A stretch of DNA of 64,000 nt from Krasilnikovozyma curviuscula. Its lineage: Eukaryota; Basidiomycota; Tremellomycetes; Cystofilobasidiales; Mrakiaceae. Numbering within the stretch: the first letter of the stretch is position 1; every line of letters begins with the position of its first letter. Shown here piece after piece: positions 23,488 through 35,618 of the stretch. The stretch is from contig MVAQ01000028.1 of the NCBI GenBank assembly GCA_014825775.1, positions 84,600-148,599 on the forward strand, written 5' to 3'. The notes beneath the pieces are model-generated. The model searched no databases and was not told the DNA's origin. It worked only from the letters and a program-made list of their open reading frames with translations. The position numbers and the translations under genes are program-made.

Positions 23488-24794
23488 CTATAGCTCATCC
23501 AAAATTACATTGGAGGAACCGCCTATGGTGCTCTCTTGAAGAACCTCAACGTGTACACCGACATCTTCGGTTTCTTCGACCTCCTCCTCCTCTTCTTCTT
23601 CTCCTTCAATCAGCTCAATCTCAATTTCCTCATCCGCTATCAACTCTTCTGCTTCCGAAGCGCCGACGTCGTCCTCCTCAAACTCGAGCGACAGATTCTC
23701 CCTTCCGACATCCTTGGCCGCTTTGATCATCGCCTTCCCATATTCGGACTCTCTCGACACCTCATCAACGAAAAATCTAACCTCGCTGATCTCCCCATAC
23801 AATTCCATCACGCTGGTGAGCTTCCTCAGGCAGAATGCCTCCAGCTGCTGCCTCGACATGTCGGGTGATTGGTGGGTCTCCATGTATTGAACGCACAATA
23901 TTTTGAGGTCATCCAGTTCGACATCGACTTTCATTGTGCAATCCGGTGTTTTGTAGAAATTCTCCATGTAGAAGAGGGAAGCCAGCGTCTCATCCCTGGT
24001 CAAGACCATGCTTCTGTTTCGTGATTTCAGGATGAGACCAAATTGGATGTCTGGAATGACTGATGGCGACTGCATGAAGAGTTTGAAGGCTAGGCTGTTC
24101 CATTGAAGGCGAGGTGGTGAGAAGGCTCCTGAGCAGCAGCAAGTACTGGTCAGCACGAGCTTGTCAGATGAAGCGACCTGAAATGATCTCACCTATGAAG
24201 CCAATAAAAAAAGAACTAGTTCTCAAACTAAGAGGCATCCTGAAGATGAGTGAATTGAGATTGGGTAGGAGGGGTATTGTCGAATACTGCGATTGGAGGG
24301 AAACGCGGCGCCAAGTTGGCGGAAGGTCTGAACCATCATCAGAGGGAAACTTCAATTCGTCGAAGGAAATACTTGTGCAAAGTTCAAGGAGTTTGGTCTA
24401 AGTAACAGAAAAGGCCAGGAAGTAAATTGCGACGACGACACCACTGATGTCAACCTTCACTCACAAATCTGTACCTTCTTTGTAACTCCGGTAGCCTCTC
24501 TTCGTAGTTTTCCCCTTCCACCAGACCAACCAGGAACGTCACCCCCTCCGCTGACGAGTTGGACCTCAGAAAATCCGACTCTGCTGCAAAGAAGCTCTTT
24601 ATCCCGCGCTCCGAACGAATTCGAACTTCCTCGTACAGGTACTTGAGCGATAGTTGAGAAAACAGTAAGCAGGTCGTCATAACTGATACACTGGAGCTTG
24701 AGGATGGTTGAATTGTGAAAGAGAGGATCTTGTCAATTGTTTCGGTGGGCAGCATCATGAGAGAAGGCGGTGAGGAGGCTGAAGAACTGGCCAT
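23488..24794 (-). CDS. F-box-like protein with acidic C-terminal tail
   Basis: Three exons (24794-24465, 24397-24193, 24128-23488) join in frame to 391 residues. The N-terminus has SLMMLPTETIDKILSFTIQ and LLFSQLSLKYLYEEVRIRSE, the same F-box-like pattern as the paralogues at 21.5, 28.8 and 33.4 kb. The middle is leucine-rich. The last 70 residues are strongly acidic, with a run of glutamates (IEGEEEEEEEVEETEDVG) not seen in the other copies. The frame is also open upstream to an ATG at 24995, but MASSSASSPPS at 24794 is the more natural start and the extension contains a plausible 5' intron donor. A role as an SCF adaptor is inferred only. Confidence 0.7.
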
Positions 24795-25216
24795 GGTGAT
24801 GTATGAGAGACGAGCTTGATAAAATGCTGACTTTAGAGATGACAGAATATTTAAGATGTATTCGAGGGATCGGAGAGAGCTTGGAGTGAACTCACATGAA
24901 GTACCAGGGATCTCAGTGGGAGAGTGTTCGACAAGTGTAGCTCCGTATCCCCCCGCCGTTTTCACAAAATCACTTGAGAGCTTTAGCACTGGCACTATTC
25001 CTATCCACCGATGCTTCTCAGAAGTCCTCTAGAAGGTGAGTCTGCTATGAGAGCTTATGGCTTTCAGAGCCGTTGGGTGCCGCGAGAGAAACGACGCACT
25101 GGATACTGACAGGTCGGCTGGATTATTTTTCTTCAGATTTTCTCTACATAGACATGACTGGGAAAGAAATACAAAAAATATTATTCAAAATCAATCGGAC
25201 ATATGTATCATCCAAG
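24795..25216 (-). other. Short intergenic region, leader of the F-box-like gene
   Basis: About 420 bp separate this F-box-like gene from the stop codon of the sugar transporter on the same strand. The reading frame of the F-box-like gene stays open into it up to 24995, and a donor-like GTGAGT occurs around 24890. A spliced 5' leader or a longer N-terminus is therefore possible. Nothing else is seen. Confidence 0.4.
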
Positions 25217-27709
25217 CTACACCTTCTCGACGTGCTCGACCTGACCCTTCTCTCCATCTTTCCTCTCCACACTTTCAGTCACGTCGAACCTGCTCACATC
25301 ATTCAGCGATTGAGATCCAAGGAGCTCGCCCTCAATTCTTCTTCTCAACATCTCATCGTGCTTTCCAAGTGAGTCATTGAAGACTTCGTCTGTCGCTTCC
25401 AGGGAAAGATTCATCGTCTCAGGAGCGAAGAAGAAAGTCCACACCACTGCTGCGATGGCAAAGAAGCCAAAAAAGATATACGTTCCGAACCCAATGTTGG
25501 TGATCATTGGCCTGTTGGAAGACAAAGGAAAAATATGTGTTTGTCAACACTCAGCACAACTCTTACTACTATCCCCCTTGCAAAGACATCAAGGAAAGAC
25601 TCACGCAGTAATGAGCCCAATTATAAAATTGGCAAACCACTGTGTGCAGATTGCAACGGAAACACCTTTGGCTCTCATCGAGGTGGTGAAAACCTCGGAG
25701 GGCATCAACCAAGGAATTGGAGACTAGCACGGCACCATCGAAGATCGTCGTTATTAAAGTTATCTGATTAATAGGAACTGAAGGACGAAAATGAGAAGCA
25801 CGACGTACCCAGGAGACACCAAAGGAAACCATGTAGACAAAAACCATCGCGACGCCAGCCCACCCCTTGGAGGCGTTACTAGCCCAAGAATTGGCGTAGA
25901 GACCCACAAGCACAGCCAAGATTAGCATGGCGAAGAAGCAACCTAGACCTCCACCAATAAGGAGTTTACGACGTCCAAGTCGGTCCTGAGATGAGGCGCG
26001 GGGGAGGATTAGTCGGCTTCAAAACAAACCCCGGCCACACTGCGATGACGGGAGATAGGAGACACACAATTAAGTACATTGCAGCAGTTACACCTGGTGT
26101 AAAGTGAAGCCCAGTTGTTAGAGAAAAACAGCAGGAACATAATGAGGAGTGAACGAACCAGCCAACTGAAAGATGTTGATCATTCCACTCAAAATCAACC
26201 TCGTGTGTTCATCCAATCCCAGCGTTCCGAACAGTATCGGGGTATAGTATATTACACCCTGCAATCAAGTAATCAAGCAATCAAGCAATTGGTGATTGGG
26301 CGATAGGTCAGTAACTTCTCTAATTCGACTGCTAGGCCAGTCGCTGCACTTGTGTTGTTCTCTCGTCCCACTTCTACAATCCCCACTGCGACAAGAAAAA
26401 TCCAGCGCTTCACTTACATTGATGCCAATGAACTCTTGGAAGAAGACAAGCATCATTGCAACCCAAACTCGTCTCCAGCTCTTCCTGTCAAACAGGTCCG
26501 CCATGCCATACATCTCCAACTTGAACAAATTAAAAGTTGACCCCGTTTGTAGATGAGGATGTCTCTCGATGATCGCTTCAGAGTCCAGCCGTGTATCCAC
26601 TATAATGTCTAAGAACTCCCTCTGAATGCGGTGATCTTCAGCAGGGAACCCACGGATCTTGATGAGAGTTGCCAGAGCGTCATCTTGTCTTCCGCGAGAG
26701 GCCAACCATCTGGGGGAGTATGGAAGGAAAGGGACATAAGAGACGAGGATAAGACATGGGATGGCTTGGAGGAGGAAAGGAAGTCGGAAAGACCACGAGC
26801 CGGGAATTCCTCTGGTGCCGTAAGATATCCAGTAAGCGACGACCTGTATTGAGAATGAAATACGAAAAACCAAGGATAGTGAGGACGTCAATACACAGAA
26901 GTAATTCTTGAAACGAATAACAGTGAACGTACGTTCCCAGTTACGATAAAGAACGATTCTAGCACCATGAGAGCTCCTCTGACCTCAGCCGGAGCGATCT
27001 CAGACATGTACAGTGGTGCAACGGCTGCAAGAGCTCCAATTCCGATGCCAGCAATGAGTCTACCTGCAACGAGTGCGCCGTAGTTCATCGAGGCGGTCTG
27101 GATGATGGTTCCGATCTAATATTGCAGAGTAAGATTCAAATTATTCAGCTCAAGCTCAGTAACAGTGTAGTAGTGGAAGTACCCACGATAAGAACGGCGG
27201 ATGAGATGACCATGGTCCATTTACGAGAAAATCCTACAATAAACCCAGTCAGACACCGAATACAGTATCCAACTGCTAATCAGTACTCACGATCTGCCAT
27301 CCAACCCATGTTCAGAGCACCGACAGCTCCACCGAGCTGAAGGACGGCGGTGACGAGGCCCGAGTAAAAGGAAGCACTGGGGTGACCTGTTTCGAGTTGA
27401 GGGAACGTACTAGTGAACGTTGGAAATACCAAAATGGACGAAAGAAACCCTTGATCTATCATTCGAAGTGTCCGAGGGACGATAGCGGGTGAAAGAGAAG
27501 CACGTGGGAAAGCAACCCAGATCGAAAACAAGGATAAGTTAACTTCAAAAGATTCTTCAATGTTGCTTAGAGCGTTTCAACGAACCATAGCCGAATGAAA
27601 ATCCTCCTATTGATGCGAACAAAGATGCAATCAAGCAGTACTTGTTTGATGTGAAGCCTGCGATACCACTGGGGCCATAAGGTTCGTAGGCAACCTCTTT
27701 GTTTATCAT
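25217..27709 (-). CDS. MFS sugar transporter (lactose permease/hexose transporter type)
   Basis: Twelve-helix plasma-membrane sugar porter. At least nine exons join in frame, from MINKEVAYEPYGPSGIAGFT at 27709 to the stop at 25217-25219. Family signatures are all present. The first helix motif is GGFSFGYDQGFLSSIL. MGWMADRFSRKW corresponds to the loop 2-3 GRR motif, here degenerate. GRLIAGIGIGALAAVAPLYM and SEIAPAEVRGALM follow, then PYSPRWLASRGR, FFQEFIGINGVIYYTPILFG, DRLGRRKLLIGGG, SPIPWLMPSEVFTTSMRAKG and FAPETMNLSLEATDEVF. The QxxGxN-type substrate motif of helix 7 is QEFIGIN. Closest in style to fungal lactose/quinate/hexose permeases; the exact sugar cannot be told. It lies between two F-box-like genes without an obvious functional link. 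Confidence 0.9.
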
Positions 27710-28787
27710 GATTGGCGGCGATGATGATGTTGTTTGTGGGGGGAAAGAAGGGGTCAGATGCGGGGAAGTAGTTGTAGTAGTTGAAAGCTAGTCATATTAT
27801 TAGAGAAGAATGGGAGCAGTGATCCGATATACCGAACTGTTGGCGCTAACGAGCTCCACCAAAAAGGCAGCACGACTGTCAACAACAGCAACAGCGAAGA
27901 TCACGGTCCGAATCAGGCGTAATACGCACGGCTATGGAGCAGATTGGCCCATGATATCAATCACAGGGACAGCAAATAGCTTCGTACGGTGCTATTCGTG
28001 CTATTCACACTTATCTATAGCTAGCGGTTCTGATCGGCTGCGAGGCCGCGACGTACCGCCGTACTGATTCCTGACGTCAATGGCCCAATTAGGGAACAAT
28101 TAGCAGTGTAAGGTTGCAAGATTGATCACATGAAGCTCACCTTTGCTTTCGTTTTCCAAATGCTCGGAGGAATGTGACGGGGTGCGTGCTTGGGAAGGTC
28201 CGTGCGCCAGCATTGCCCACCATTGCTTCCCGCAAGAATACCTCAAGCTGCTCTTCTATTGTGCAAAAGCAGCTTGATCCCTTTTCAGAGGTGTCATTGT
28301 ACTTGTCTCCTCTGTTCGTGTCTGTGAAAATCGGATAATCGCCGCCAGAGAGAGAAAAGGTTGCACGATGTCCTGAGCTCCGTTTATTCTCTGTTCAGTC
28401 AAAGATCCGCAGGATAATTCACTGTGTTTGTCACAAACCAACGACGACACTTTCTTGGTCAACGTTGAGATCTAAGCAGGATTCCCGGTGGGAGCCATAC
28501 TCGTGACGTCGACCTTGTGTCAGACGAGTTTTCCACACTCCCTTTGATCAACTTTTCCGATCCAGCAAGGGGAACTAGAGGTGAGTAACTAGTTAAAGAA
28601 GCTTTGTTTCCTGTTGCCTGTAGCGCTTCTCTGGGCATGTCCTTCTAATCCAGCGTGGGTTACTCACCTGATACTTCTGCTAAGATAGTGAGAAGCTGCT
28701 CTTTCATTGGTACAAACAAATCAAGCACATCCAACAGCCAGATTGATGGCTTATTCTTTACTCTGATGGTGTCCTTTACGAAGAAGA
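27710..28787. other. Divergent intergenic region
   Basis: About 1.1 kb separates the start of the sugar transporter (-) from the start of the next F-box-like gene (+), so both promoters should be here. Open frames inside it are short and unconvincing. I see no repeat, RNA gene or transposon end. No regulator site is claimed. Confidence 0.4.
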
Positions 28788-29934
28788 ATGTCCAACTTAT
28801 CTCAGCTTCCCGATGAAATCCTTCAGCTCATTCTCTCGTTCGCCATCGTGCCATCCAGCGCCTTCAGTCTTACTCAGCTCCTGACATCCAGGAAGCTCTT
28901 CAATCTTGGGCTGAGGTACTTGCTTGAAGATTTGGTGCTGCACTCTGTTGAAGCACTGCTCAACCTGCTGCTTTGTCAGCCCAGCAATCCATACAACGCA
29001 GACGCAAGACATTATCTGTACTTCAAGCCCATCAAGCGGCTGAGTGGAAGCAACAAATCCAGGTGGTTTCGTGAGGTAAAAACTAGGCTGAAATGGGTAG
29101 GTGGATACGGTTCGTTCAGTTTCGTCTTTCGCTGCGCTGCATTGCTCATCGTTGTTCTCATCCCACTGCTCATCTCAAGGTCAAGTCAATTACGACTACG
29201 TGGAAGTTCTCAGTTTACGCCGCTCAGTATGATACCACCTGGCCCTACGCCGCCAAGTCACGCTCTCTCGACCTCAACAAACTTCTCCCAAACCTCCAAT
29301 CCGTCGAAATGAAAGAGGTCGGATACACCATCTACCAACTGCTGAGCAACATCCCAATGGAATTTCATACCAACTCGATCCCTCGCGTGCACTTAGAATT
29401 TCCAGCATCTACGTACGCAAACTCGAAACCGTCTGGTGTTTTCGCCAACTCTATCACCTCACTAGTTTTCCGCTCCGAAGACGATGCCTGCCGGTTTCTA
29501 CACTTCAACACTGTCTCCCACGAGCTGGCTGTGGTTTCCAAATCATTTCCTGTCGCATTACAACTCCACTCGGTCCAGCATCTCAAAATAACTTCTTTCA
29601 TCTGGTCAGCGCGGTTGTCGGAGGACAGGCTTGGACGGTTTATTTGCTTCTTACAAGGCTATCCGAATCTACAAACCCTTACCATTGGACGCCTCACTGT
29701 TTACGGCAACCACACCCTGGACCCTCTCACCTTCGACGACGCTGAATACGCTGGGGTGTTCCAGACTCTTTTGGAGTTTAAGCCGAAGCTGAAAGAGATT
29801 ATATGCTGGGAGGATGAGAATGTACGTCTGATCTACTTTTCTGAGCCAATATTTTATTGAGGTTCTTGTACTACTCCCTTCGCCAGGCTCAGAAAGCTGC
29901 CGTAGCATACCATCTGAAAGATGGCACGAAGTGA
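28788..29934 (+). CDS. F-box-like protein of the local family
   Basis: Three exons (28788-29075, 29180-29821, 29887-29934) join to 325 residues. It opens MSNLSQLPDEILQLILSFAI, a good F-box start, with LLTSRKLFNLGLRYLLEDLV as the second helix region. It continues with leucine-rich segments (LDLNKLLPNLQSVEMKEVGY, then LQGYPNLQTLTIGRLTVYG) and ends LLEFKPKLKEIICWEDENAQ. It is the closest paralogue of the broken copy at 33.4-34.4 kb, sharing LLxLLLCxxSxxY after the F-box, the phrase KPxKRxxG, LQGYxNLxxLxxxRL and the C-terminal WED motif. F-box and LRR content suggest an SCF substrate receptor; no substrate is indicated. Confidence 0.75.
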
Positions 29935-30760
29935 TTGGAGCATAGAGGTTCGCCTGCTGAATCCACTCTTAATGTTATATGGCTTATAATCTACTTGGGA
30001 TGCTGGCCAGTACTGAAGTAGTTGGATCGATGAATCCCTTGGTGGTCTTGAAAATATGGACTGCGCTGGCAAGTCGAGCGCTGCATCTGCCTTAACCGTT
30101 CACATTGTGTTTCCAGGGGTAAATCTTCTTACAGCAATACGTCCCTCGAACGTTGACCGCTGTGCCTTGGCTCCTCCCAACCGTCACCCTGAGAATTAAA
30201 AATTCACTCACCCACCACCTACCGGTTACCCCGTCTATACCATCGCCCTTCAGGTTAACTGTAATTTATATGACGTCTGAACAAACGTACCCTGTAGTGT
30301 TCTCACGACTTGTATTAGGCTTCTAGACTCTTGTTCCAATTCACCATATATACATACACCCCCACTCAATGTCCTCCACTACTGTAACCGTAACGTTTCC
30401 CATACCTTTCTTTGGAACGTTCTTACTCTGATCAGCGCTACTGTGGGTTCGCGACATTAACCATCGCTGCGCATATTTGCAAGCTCCTCTATGTTGTTTT
30501 GAAGTGGTCCCAGTGCCCGCACAGTATATGGTGTGCGTGCGCTGCCTCTTGCTTGATCGTGCCAGTGATTCCAGAAGCGAGCTCTTCAGCTGGCTTGCGA
30601 TATTGTCAAGCTCCTTTATGCCGTACCTTTCTGAAGTCGAGGTTACTCGCCACCCGATCGGTCGTTCGACAGGGAGTTTCAAAATTTCCTGAGGGTTGCA
30701 CTCGAGACGAAGTTTTTTGCAGCAGGAGACCTGCAACCAAACCTTGCAGCACTTTTCAGA
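29935..30760. other. Intergenic region upstream of NOP7
   Basis: Some 825 bp between the 3' end of the F-box-like gene and the start of the Pescadillo homologue, both on the + strand. Overlapping open frames on both strands at 30341-30774 are probably chance: they have no splice support or domain. The promoter of NOP7 must be in its right part. Confidence 0.4.
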
Positions 30761-33028
30761 ATGGCAAAGATTAAAGAACGTGGAAAGTCAGGAGGTGAGT
30801 ACATAAGTTTCTATCTCCAACTCCTAAAATTTTATCTTGAAGGAAATCCAGTTCGCTGAACTCATATGGAACTTCGTTTCACCCAGCTGCTAAGAACTAT
30901 ATCACCCGTAATCAGGCCCTCAAGAAGCTCCAATGTTCCCTTTCTGACTTCCGAAGGCTGTGTATCCTCAAGGGGATCTTTCCAAGAGAGCCCACCCACA
31001 AGAAGAGGGCCAATAAGGGATCCTCAGCCCCAGCTTCGTTCTACTACCAGAAGGATATCCAGTATCTCTTGCATGAACCCGTTCTGCAGAAACTGAGAGA
31101 GCACAAGACGTTTGCTAAGAAGCTGAGCAGGGCTTTGGGTAGAGGTGAATGGGCGCTTGCGAAAGGTTTGGAGGAGAGACGACCAGTCTACAAGCTGGAT
31201 CACATTCTCAAGGAGAGGTGAGCTGAACTGTATGGTATTTAATTCGATGCAAACTGACTCCTCTCATCATGATATTTAGATACCCAACTTTCACCGACGC
31301 CCTTCGAGATATCGACGACGCTCTCTGTCTAATTTCGCTCTTCTCGCGACTACCGCTCCGACCAACGCCAACTTCTACACTCCCTTCAGTTCTTCCAGCC
31401 AACAGTGCCAGGCTTATGGCTGAGTGGCAGCTGTATATCATGAAGACGAAAGCTCTGAGAAAAGTTTTCTTCAGTATCAAGGGTGTATACTTCCAGGCTG
31501 AAGTTGGAGGTCAGAAGGTCACTTGGTTGGAACCATATGCGTTCACTCAACACGTAAGTTTCTGATTTTATTGTTGTATTGATTGGCCATCACCAGATTT
31601 TGATCAAATCGTTTCTACTTCGCCACGAAGGTCCCCACCGACGTTGATTTCAGAATCCTCCTCACCTTCTCTGAACTCTACCAAACTCTCCTCGGATTTG
31701 TCCTTTTCAAACTTTACACCGATATCAATCTCGTCTACCCTCCTCCCTTCGAACAAGAAGCATCTGATGCTGGTGCTGGTGTCGCTGCTTTCATCCTCAA
31801 GGAATCCGCCGCTACCGATGAAGCTGCCAAGCCTGAAGCTAGAGAAGGAAAGAAGAAGTTGGTCCCAAGAGAAGTCAGAAAGGGCATCAAGGCAATTGAA
31901 GCTGGCAGTATGGAAGTTGACGAGGAGGAAACTGCTCTGCCCGAAGCCGCAATTGAAGAGGATGAGGCTGCGGTCGAGGATGACTTCGTCTTGCAGCCAA
32001 CCAAATCAACAGGTGCTAACGAAGACTCTGAGATGTCCAACGAGCCGCTCCCAACTTTCTCCTCCCTCGTCTCTTCCACCACCCTTACTACCCAACAACA
32101 AAACATCTTCGCGTCCTACACCATTTATCTCTCTCGAGAAGTCACCCGTCCCACACTCGAGTTTATAATTCGCTCCTTCGGCGGTCGTGTTGGTTGGGAC
32201 TCGCGAGTTCTCGGTGCCGGTTCACCATTCACGCTCCAAGATCCGTCCATCACCCATGTCATCGTCGACAGACCCTGTGCCGCAGACGGCACTTTTAAGA
32301 TGGGCGAAGATGAGGGTGATAATGCTGGAAAGAGGGTGTACGTTCAGCCTCAGTGGGTTGCCGACTGTGTGAATTTGGGAAGGTTGCTGCCCAGTGAGGA
32401 GTACAAGCCTGGCGCTGAGCTGCCTCCTCACCTGAGTCCCTTTGGTGTGACTGAGGTCCGAGGCAGCGAGAGATCTGGAACTGGAAAGGATGTTGTCGCT
32501 GCTCTTGGTGAAGACGCTGCTGCCGATGAAGCTGCTGGTGAATTGGATGAAGATGACGATGAGGACGACGACGAAGAGGAGGACCAGGAGGATTTGGAAG
32601 CGGCACCGCCAGCACTTCTCGCTGCTGCTGCCAACCCCTCAGATGATGCTCTTCTCCACGCAGCTGAACTGGAGGCTGAGAAGTCTGGCGTCCCAATTGG
32701 GGAATTCGAAGCTCAACTCAAGAAGGAGACCAAGAGGGCCGGTGGATCTGTGAACGGTAAGAAGAATGGCACCGCTGAGAAGGAGGAGGATTTAAGCAGA
32801 ATCATGCTCAGCGGAAAGAAGAAGAAGTTGCTGGAGAAGATGGAGTATTCCAACAAGGCGAAGGATGATGAGGTATGTTGTCTCTTCATTCCATTGTTGA
32901 TGAGGAAGACTTTACTGACAACCTATGTTTTCCTTCATTTACAGAGGGAGAACCTCGAGAGAAAGAGGAAGCTGATTGCCAAGCAGAAGAAGGCAAAGGA
33001 AGCGAAGAGTTTAGCGCAGAGTGGCTAG
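30761..33028 (+). CDS. NOP7: Pescadillo homologue, ribosome biogenesis
   Basis: Nucleolar subunit of the PeBoW complex (Nop7-Erb1-Ytm1), required for 27S pre-rRNA processing and 60S subunit assembly. Five exons (30761-30794, 30887-31217, 31280-31553, 31631-32872, 32945-33028) join to 654 residues. The N-terminal Pescadillo domain is highly conserved: [58 protein letters not shown] and [20 protein letters not shown]. The BRCT domain covers about residues 345-460 ([45 protein letters not shown]). An acidic stretch ([18 protein letters not shown]) and a lysine-rich C-terminus follow, as in other fungi. Assignment is firm; the gene is expected to be essential. Confidence 0.96.
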
Positions 33029-33388
33029 TGGTAGGCTGTTGCGCTGTTGAGTTTTGTATTACTTCTTCTGTATGCACTTTCTTATATGAGGATTATCGAT
33101 GTTGCACTTTCAGCAACAGCAAAATATTGCGAACCGTTAATTTAGAATTGTGACCAAAACTACAGTGATCGAATTTTGCACAATTCTTACAGCCGCCTGC
33201 AAGAGTGTGTTTCGTTCATATTAATCTACAACGTGCTTCAACGTGCATATTTCGATAAACATACTGTTGCTTCGTAGAAGTGATATCATCTACCGTCATC
33301 TCTGTAAACTTGTGCCTTATTATATTACTGTTATGCGGGAAGTAATGTAGATATTGTCAGTACAATGTTCCATGAAGACTACACCCTC
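33029..33388. other. Short convergent 3' region
   Basis: About 360 bp between the convergent NOP7 (+) and F-box-like (-) genes. It is AT-richer than its surroundings and should hold both transcript ends. I see no gene or repeat. Confidence 0.4.
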
Positions 33389-34417
33389 TCAATTAACCTT
33401 CTGATCCTCCCAATGCACAAAAACCTTCAGGGTAGGATTCAGCTCAATTATCTTCGAGAACGTTGTGACACCGTTTCGAGCAACAAACGACCCCTCAGTA
33501 TCAAAGTGAAAGTGAAGCCTTTTGACAACTAGGTTCTTTAAGTTACTATATCCTTGTAGTATACAGGCCAGCACTTCCTCCGATGACGAGCTGTTCCAAT
33601 ACAGATCACCAACAGTGATTGTTGACACGGTATTGTCGATGAGATCCAAAGGAACAGATTTTGAATACAAGATTCTAAAAGCTGTTGCTGCGCTACCGGA
33701 AAGAAACAGAAGTGCGTCGAAGGAGGTGTTAAACACAAGGGAGGTTGCTTGACTGAACAAAGACGCAGGCTGATTCCGTCGGTGTGATGATGTGACCAGC
33801 GATGCTCCATTAGGGAACACCAGGTGCAACGTTGTGAGTTTGCATGCTACGATTGAGTGGATATTTAGGAAACGAACTAATTTCTGAGTGAGATGATTGA
33901 TTTTGAGATGTTGAAGGCGAGGGAACAGGTTTTGAGAATGGGCGATGCTGGGAAGTCTTATGTTGTCGAAACTGAAGCCTGAAATCTGGCGCGTTAGGTT
34001 CTCATCGAAGTCATAAAATGACAATTTATTAACCTGAAAGTGATTCAAGATATAATGACGAGTCAATATCACTAGGATTCTAGCGAAACTAAAGTGTGCT
34101 CAGGAAAGGCGACTCACCCACTTCATCTTCTCTCGCACTACACAGGACCACTAAATTGTATCACCATTAAACCGCTTCAAGGGTTTCACATCATTCAGTC
34201 TTGCTCGGTAGTTCTTGTCATAGCATCCAGACCACTCACAGAGGAGCAAGGTCAACAGCGCTCGAGGAGAACGCACAGTTACCTCCTCCATAAAGTATCC
34301 TATTCCTGCCTTATAGAAGCCACTTGAGACGCAAAGTATATCGAGTGATGACTTCGATGCTGGATAAATGCAGTAGGAGAGGACGAGTCGAGTGATTTCT
34401 GGCGGGAAGGATCTCAT
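33389..34417 (-). pseudogene. F-box-like gene with an in-frame stop
   Basis: Paralogue of the gene at 28.8 kb in opposite orientation. Exon 1 starts at 34417 (MRSFPPEITRLVLSYCIYPA, then KAGIGYFMEEVTVRSPRALL and KPLKRFNG). Reading on in frame, a TAG at 34151-34153 interrupts it just after FNGDTI. The same frame then continues open to a good donor at 34117, and exon 2 (34033-33389) follows in phase with VNKLSFYDFDENLTRQ, LQGYSNLKNLVVKRLHFHF and VFVHWEDQKVN. Either the gene is inactivated by this nonsense codon, or a non-standard splice removes the few bases around it; a 14-nt intron is not credible. The rest of the frame is intact, so any loss would be recent. It lies tail to tail with NOP7. 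Confidence 0.6.
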
Positions 34418-35618
34418 GACTCGTACAGACCAACGGCGGAGCAACAGGTTATTTCGGAAAAAAAGTGTCGATCCTACGATAGATGTGTGCAAAGTAAAGT
34501 GGATGAATTGCTTGCTCAAGCCAAGATGGAATTGCTGTATAGGTCGGCGAAAGACCAGTTGCGCAAGGTGAGCGGTCAGCAAATGACTCGTGCACCAGCC
34601 ACTGCAGCCTAACTCCCCTGTCTACGTACCTGAGTCACAAAAATACCATCTTGAGTCACTTTCCAATCACTCCGATCGAACCAACAGCAGTGCAAATCCT
34701 TCAGTTTCAAGACAGCGTACTGTGCCCCGCCGCTCCCCAAACTTTTGAAAGCTGAGTTGCAGGAGGCTTCGAGATGAAATGGAGGAAGCTGAGGAGACAA
34801 GAATCTCCGAACGATGTCCTACTATTGAGACAGGTCTCACAAGCAGAAGGTGGATTCCCAGTCGTCAATTAGATCCAGAAGGTGACTTCGTCATTTCAGG
34901 CCCTCCTTTGCTCAAGATCAATAGAACACATCACGAAAGAGTGAAAACTTTCCACGCTATCATTTGGGGTTGTGTACAGCGTCGAACGCTGCCATGAGAT
35001 GCATAACATGGCTTCTGATAAGGAGCATGCAATGAGAAATAAATAAAGCAGGCTGGGGATTGATTCAGCTGAAATGTACCGCAGGCAAGTAATAGATCCT
35101 TTGAGCACTGGATATCCCTCCCACATGAGATCTCTACATAGTCTCGAATCGAGGCGGATCAACGTTGGTGAGAGGTTCACTCAGTTACCATTTTCCCTTC
35201 GGTTCGGAGCTGAGGGACTCTGGGTGCAAAAATTGGGAAAATATCCAATGACAGTGAGGGGCGTATCCTTTGTGAAGTAGAACCTCATTCCTATCTGTGC
35301 CGTAGAAATGAAGCTCACCACAAAGCAGGAAGGCTTGTCACGTCGACGCGCTCTCTCCGAGGCAGCATGAGCTCCCCGCACGGGGAGCGGTTTGGGAACC
35401 CTCGAATTTTCACACGTCGGTAGAGTTCAAGGCACAGGACGAAAGTTACCCTTGAATGTAACCAACATAGGAGAAACAAGCCAGGAAGCATACATCCTGT
35501 CGGTTCATCGTTCGACACAGTCAAAATCAAAACAACACCATTTGACGCCTGGTTTTAGACCCCGTACTGTAAATTATTTGGTGTACTTCTTCAAAATTAA
35601 CCTTGATGATATAGCACA
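34418..35618. other. Region with weak open frames only
   Basis: I do not recognise a gene in these 1.2 kb. Two - strand frames stand out slightly: 34609-34800 (with FHLEASCNSAFKSLGSGGAQ) followed by a good donor, and 34896-35180. They could be decayed exons of another F-box-like copy, given the neighbours, but no F-box or WED motif is visible. The + strand frame 35392-35622 has no domain. Confidence 0.35.

Noticed and set aside
30341..30774. Overlapping open frames on both strands upstream of NOP7
   Set aside because: They overlap each other, show no family features and occupy the expected NOP7 promoter.
32187..32753. Alternative-frame ORFs within NOP7, including acidic and Gln-rich ones on the - strand
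   Set aside because: They are shadows of the GA-rich acidic coding region of NOP7.
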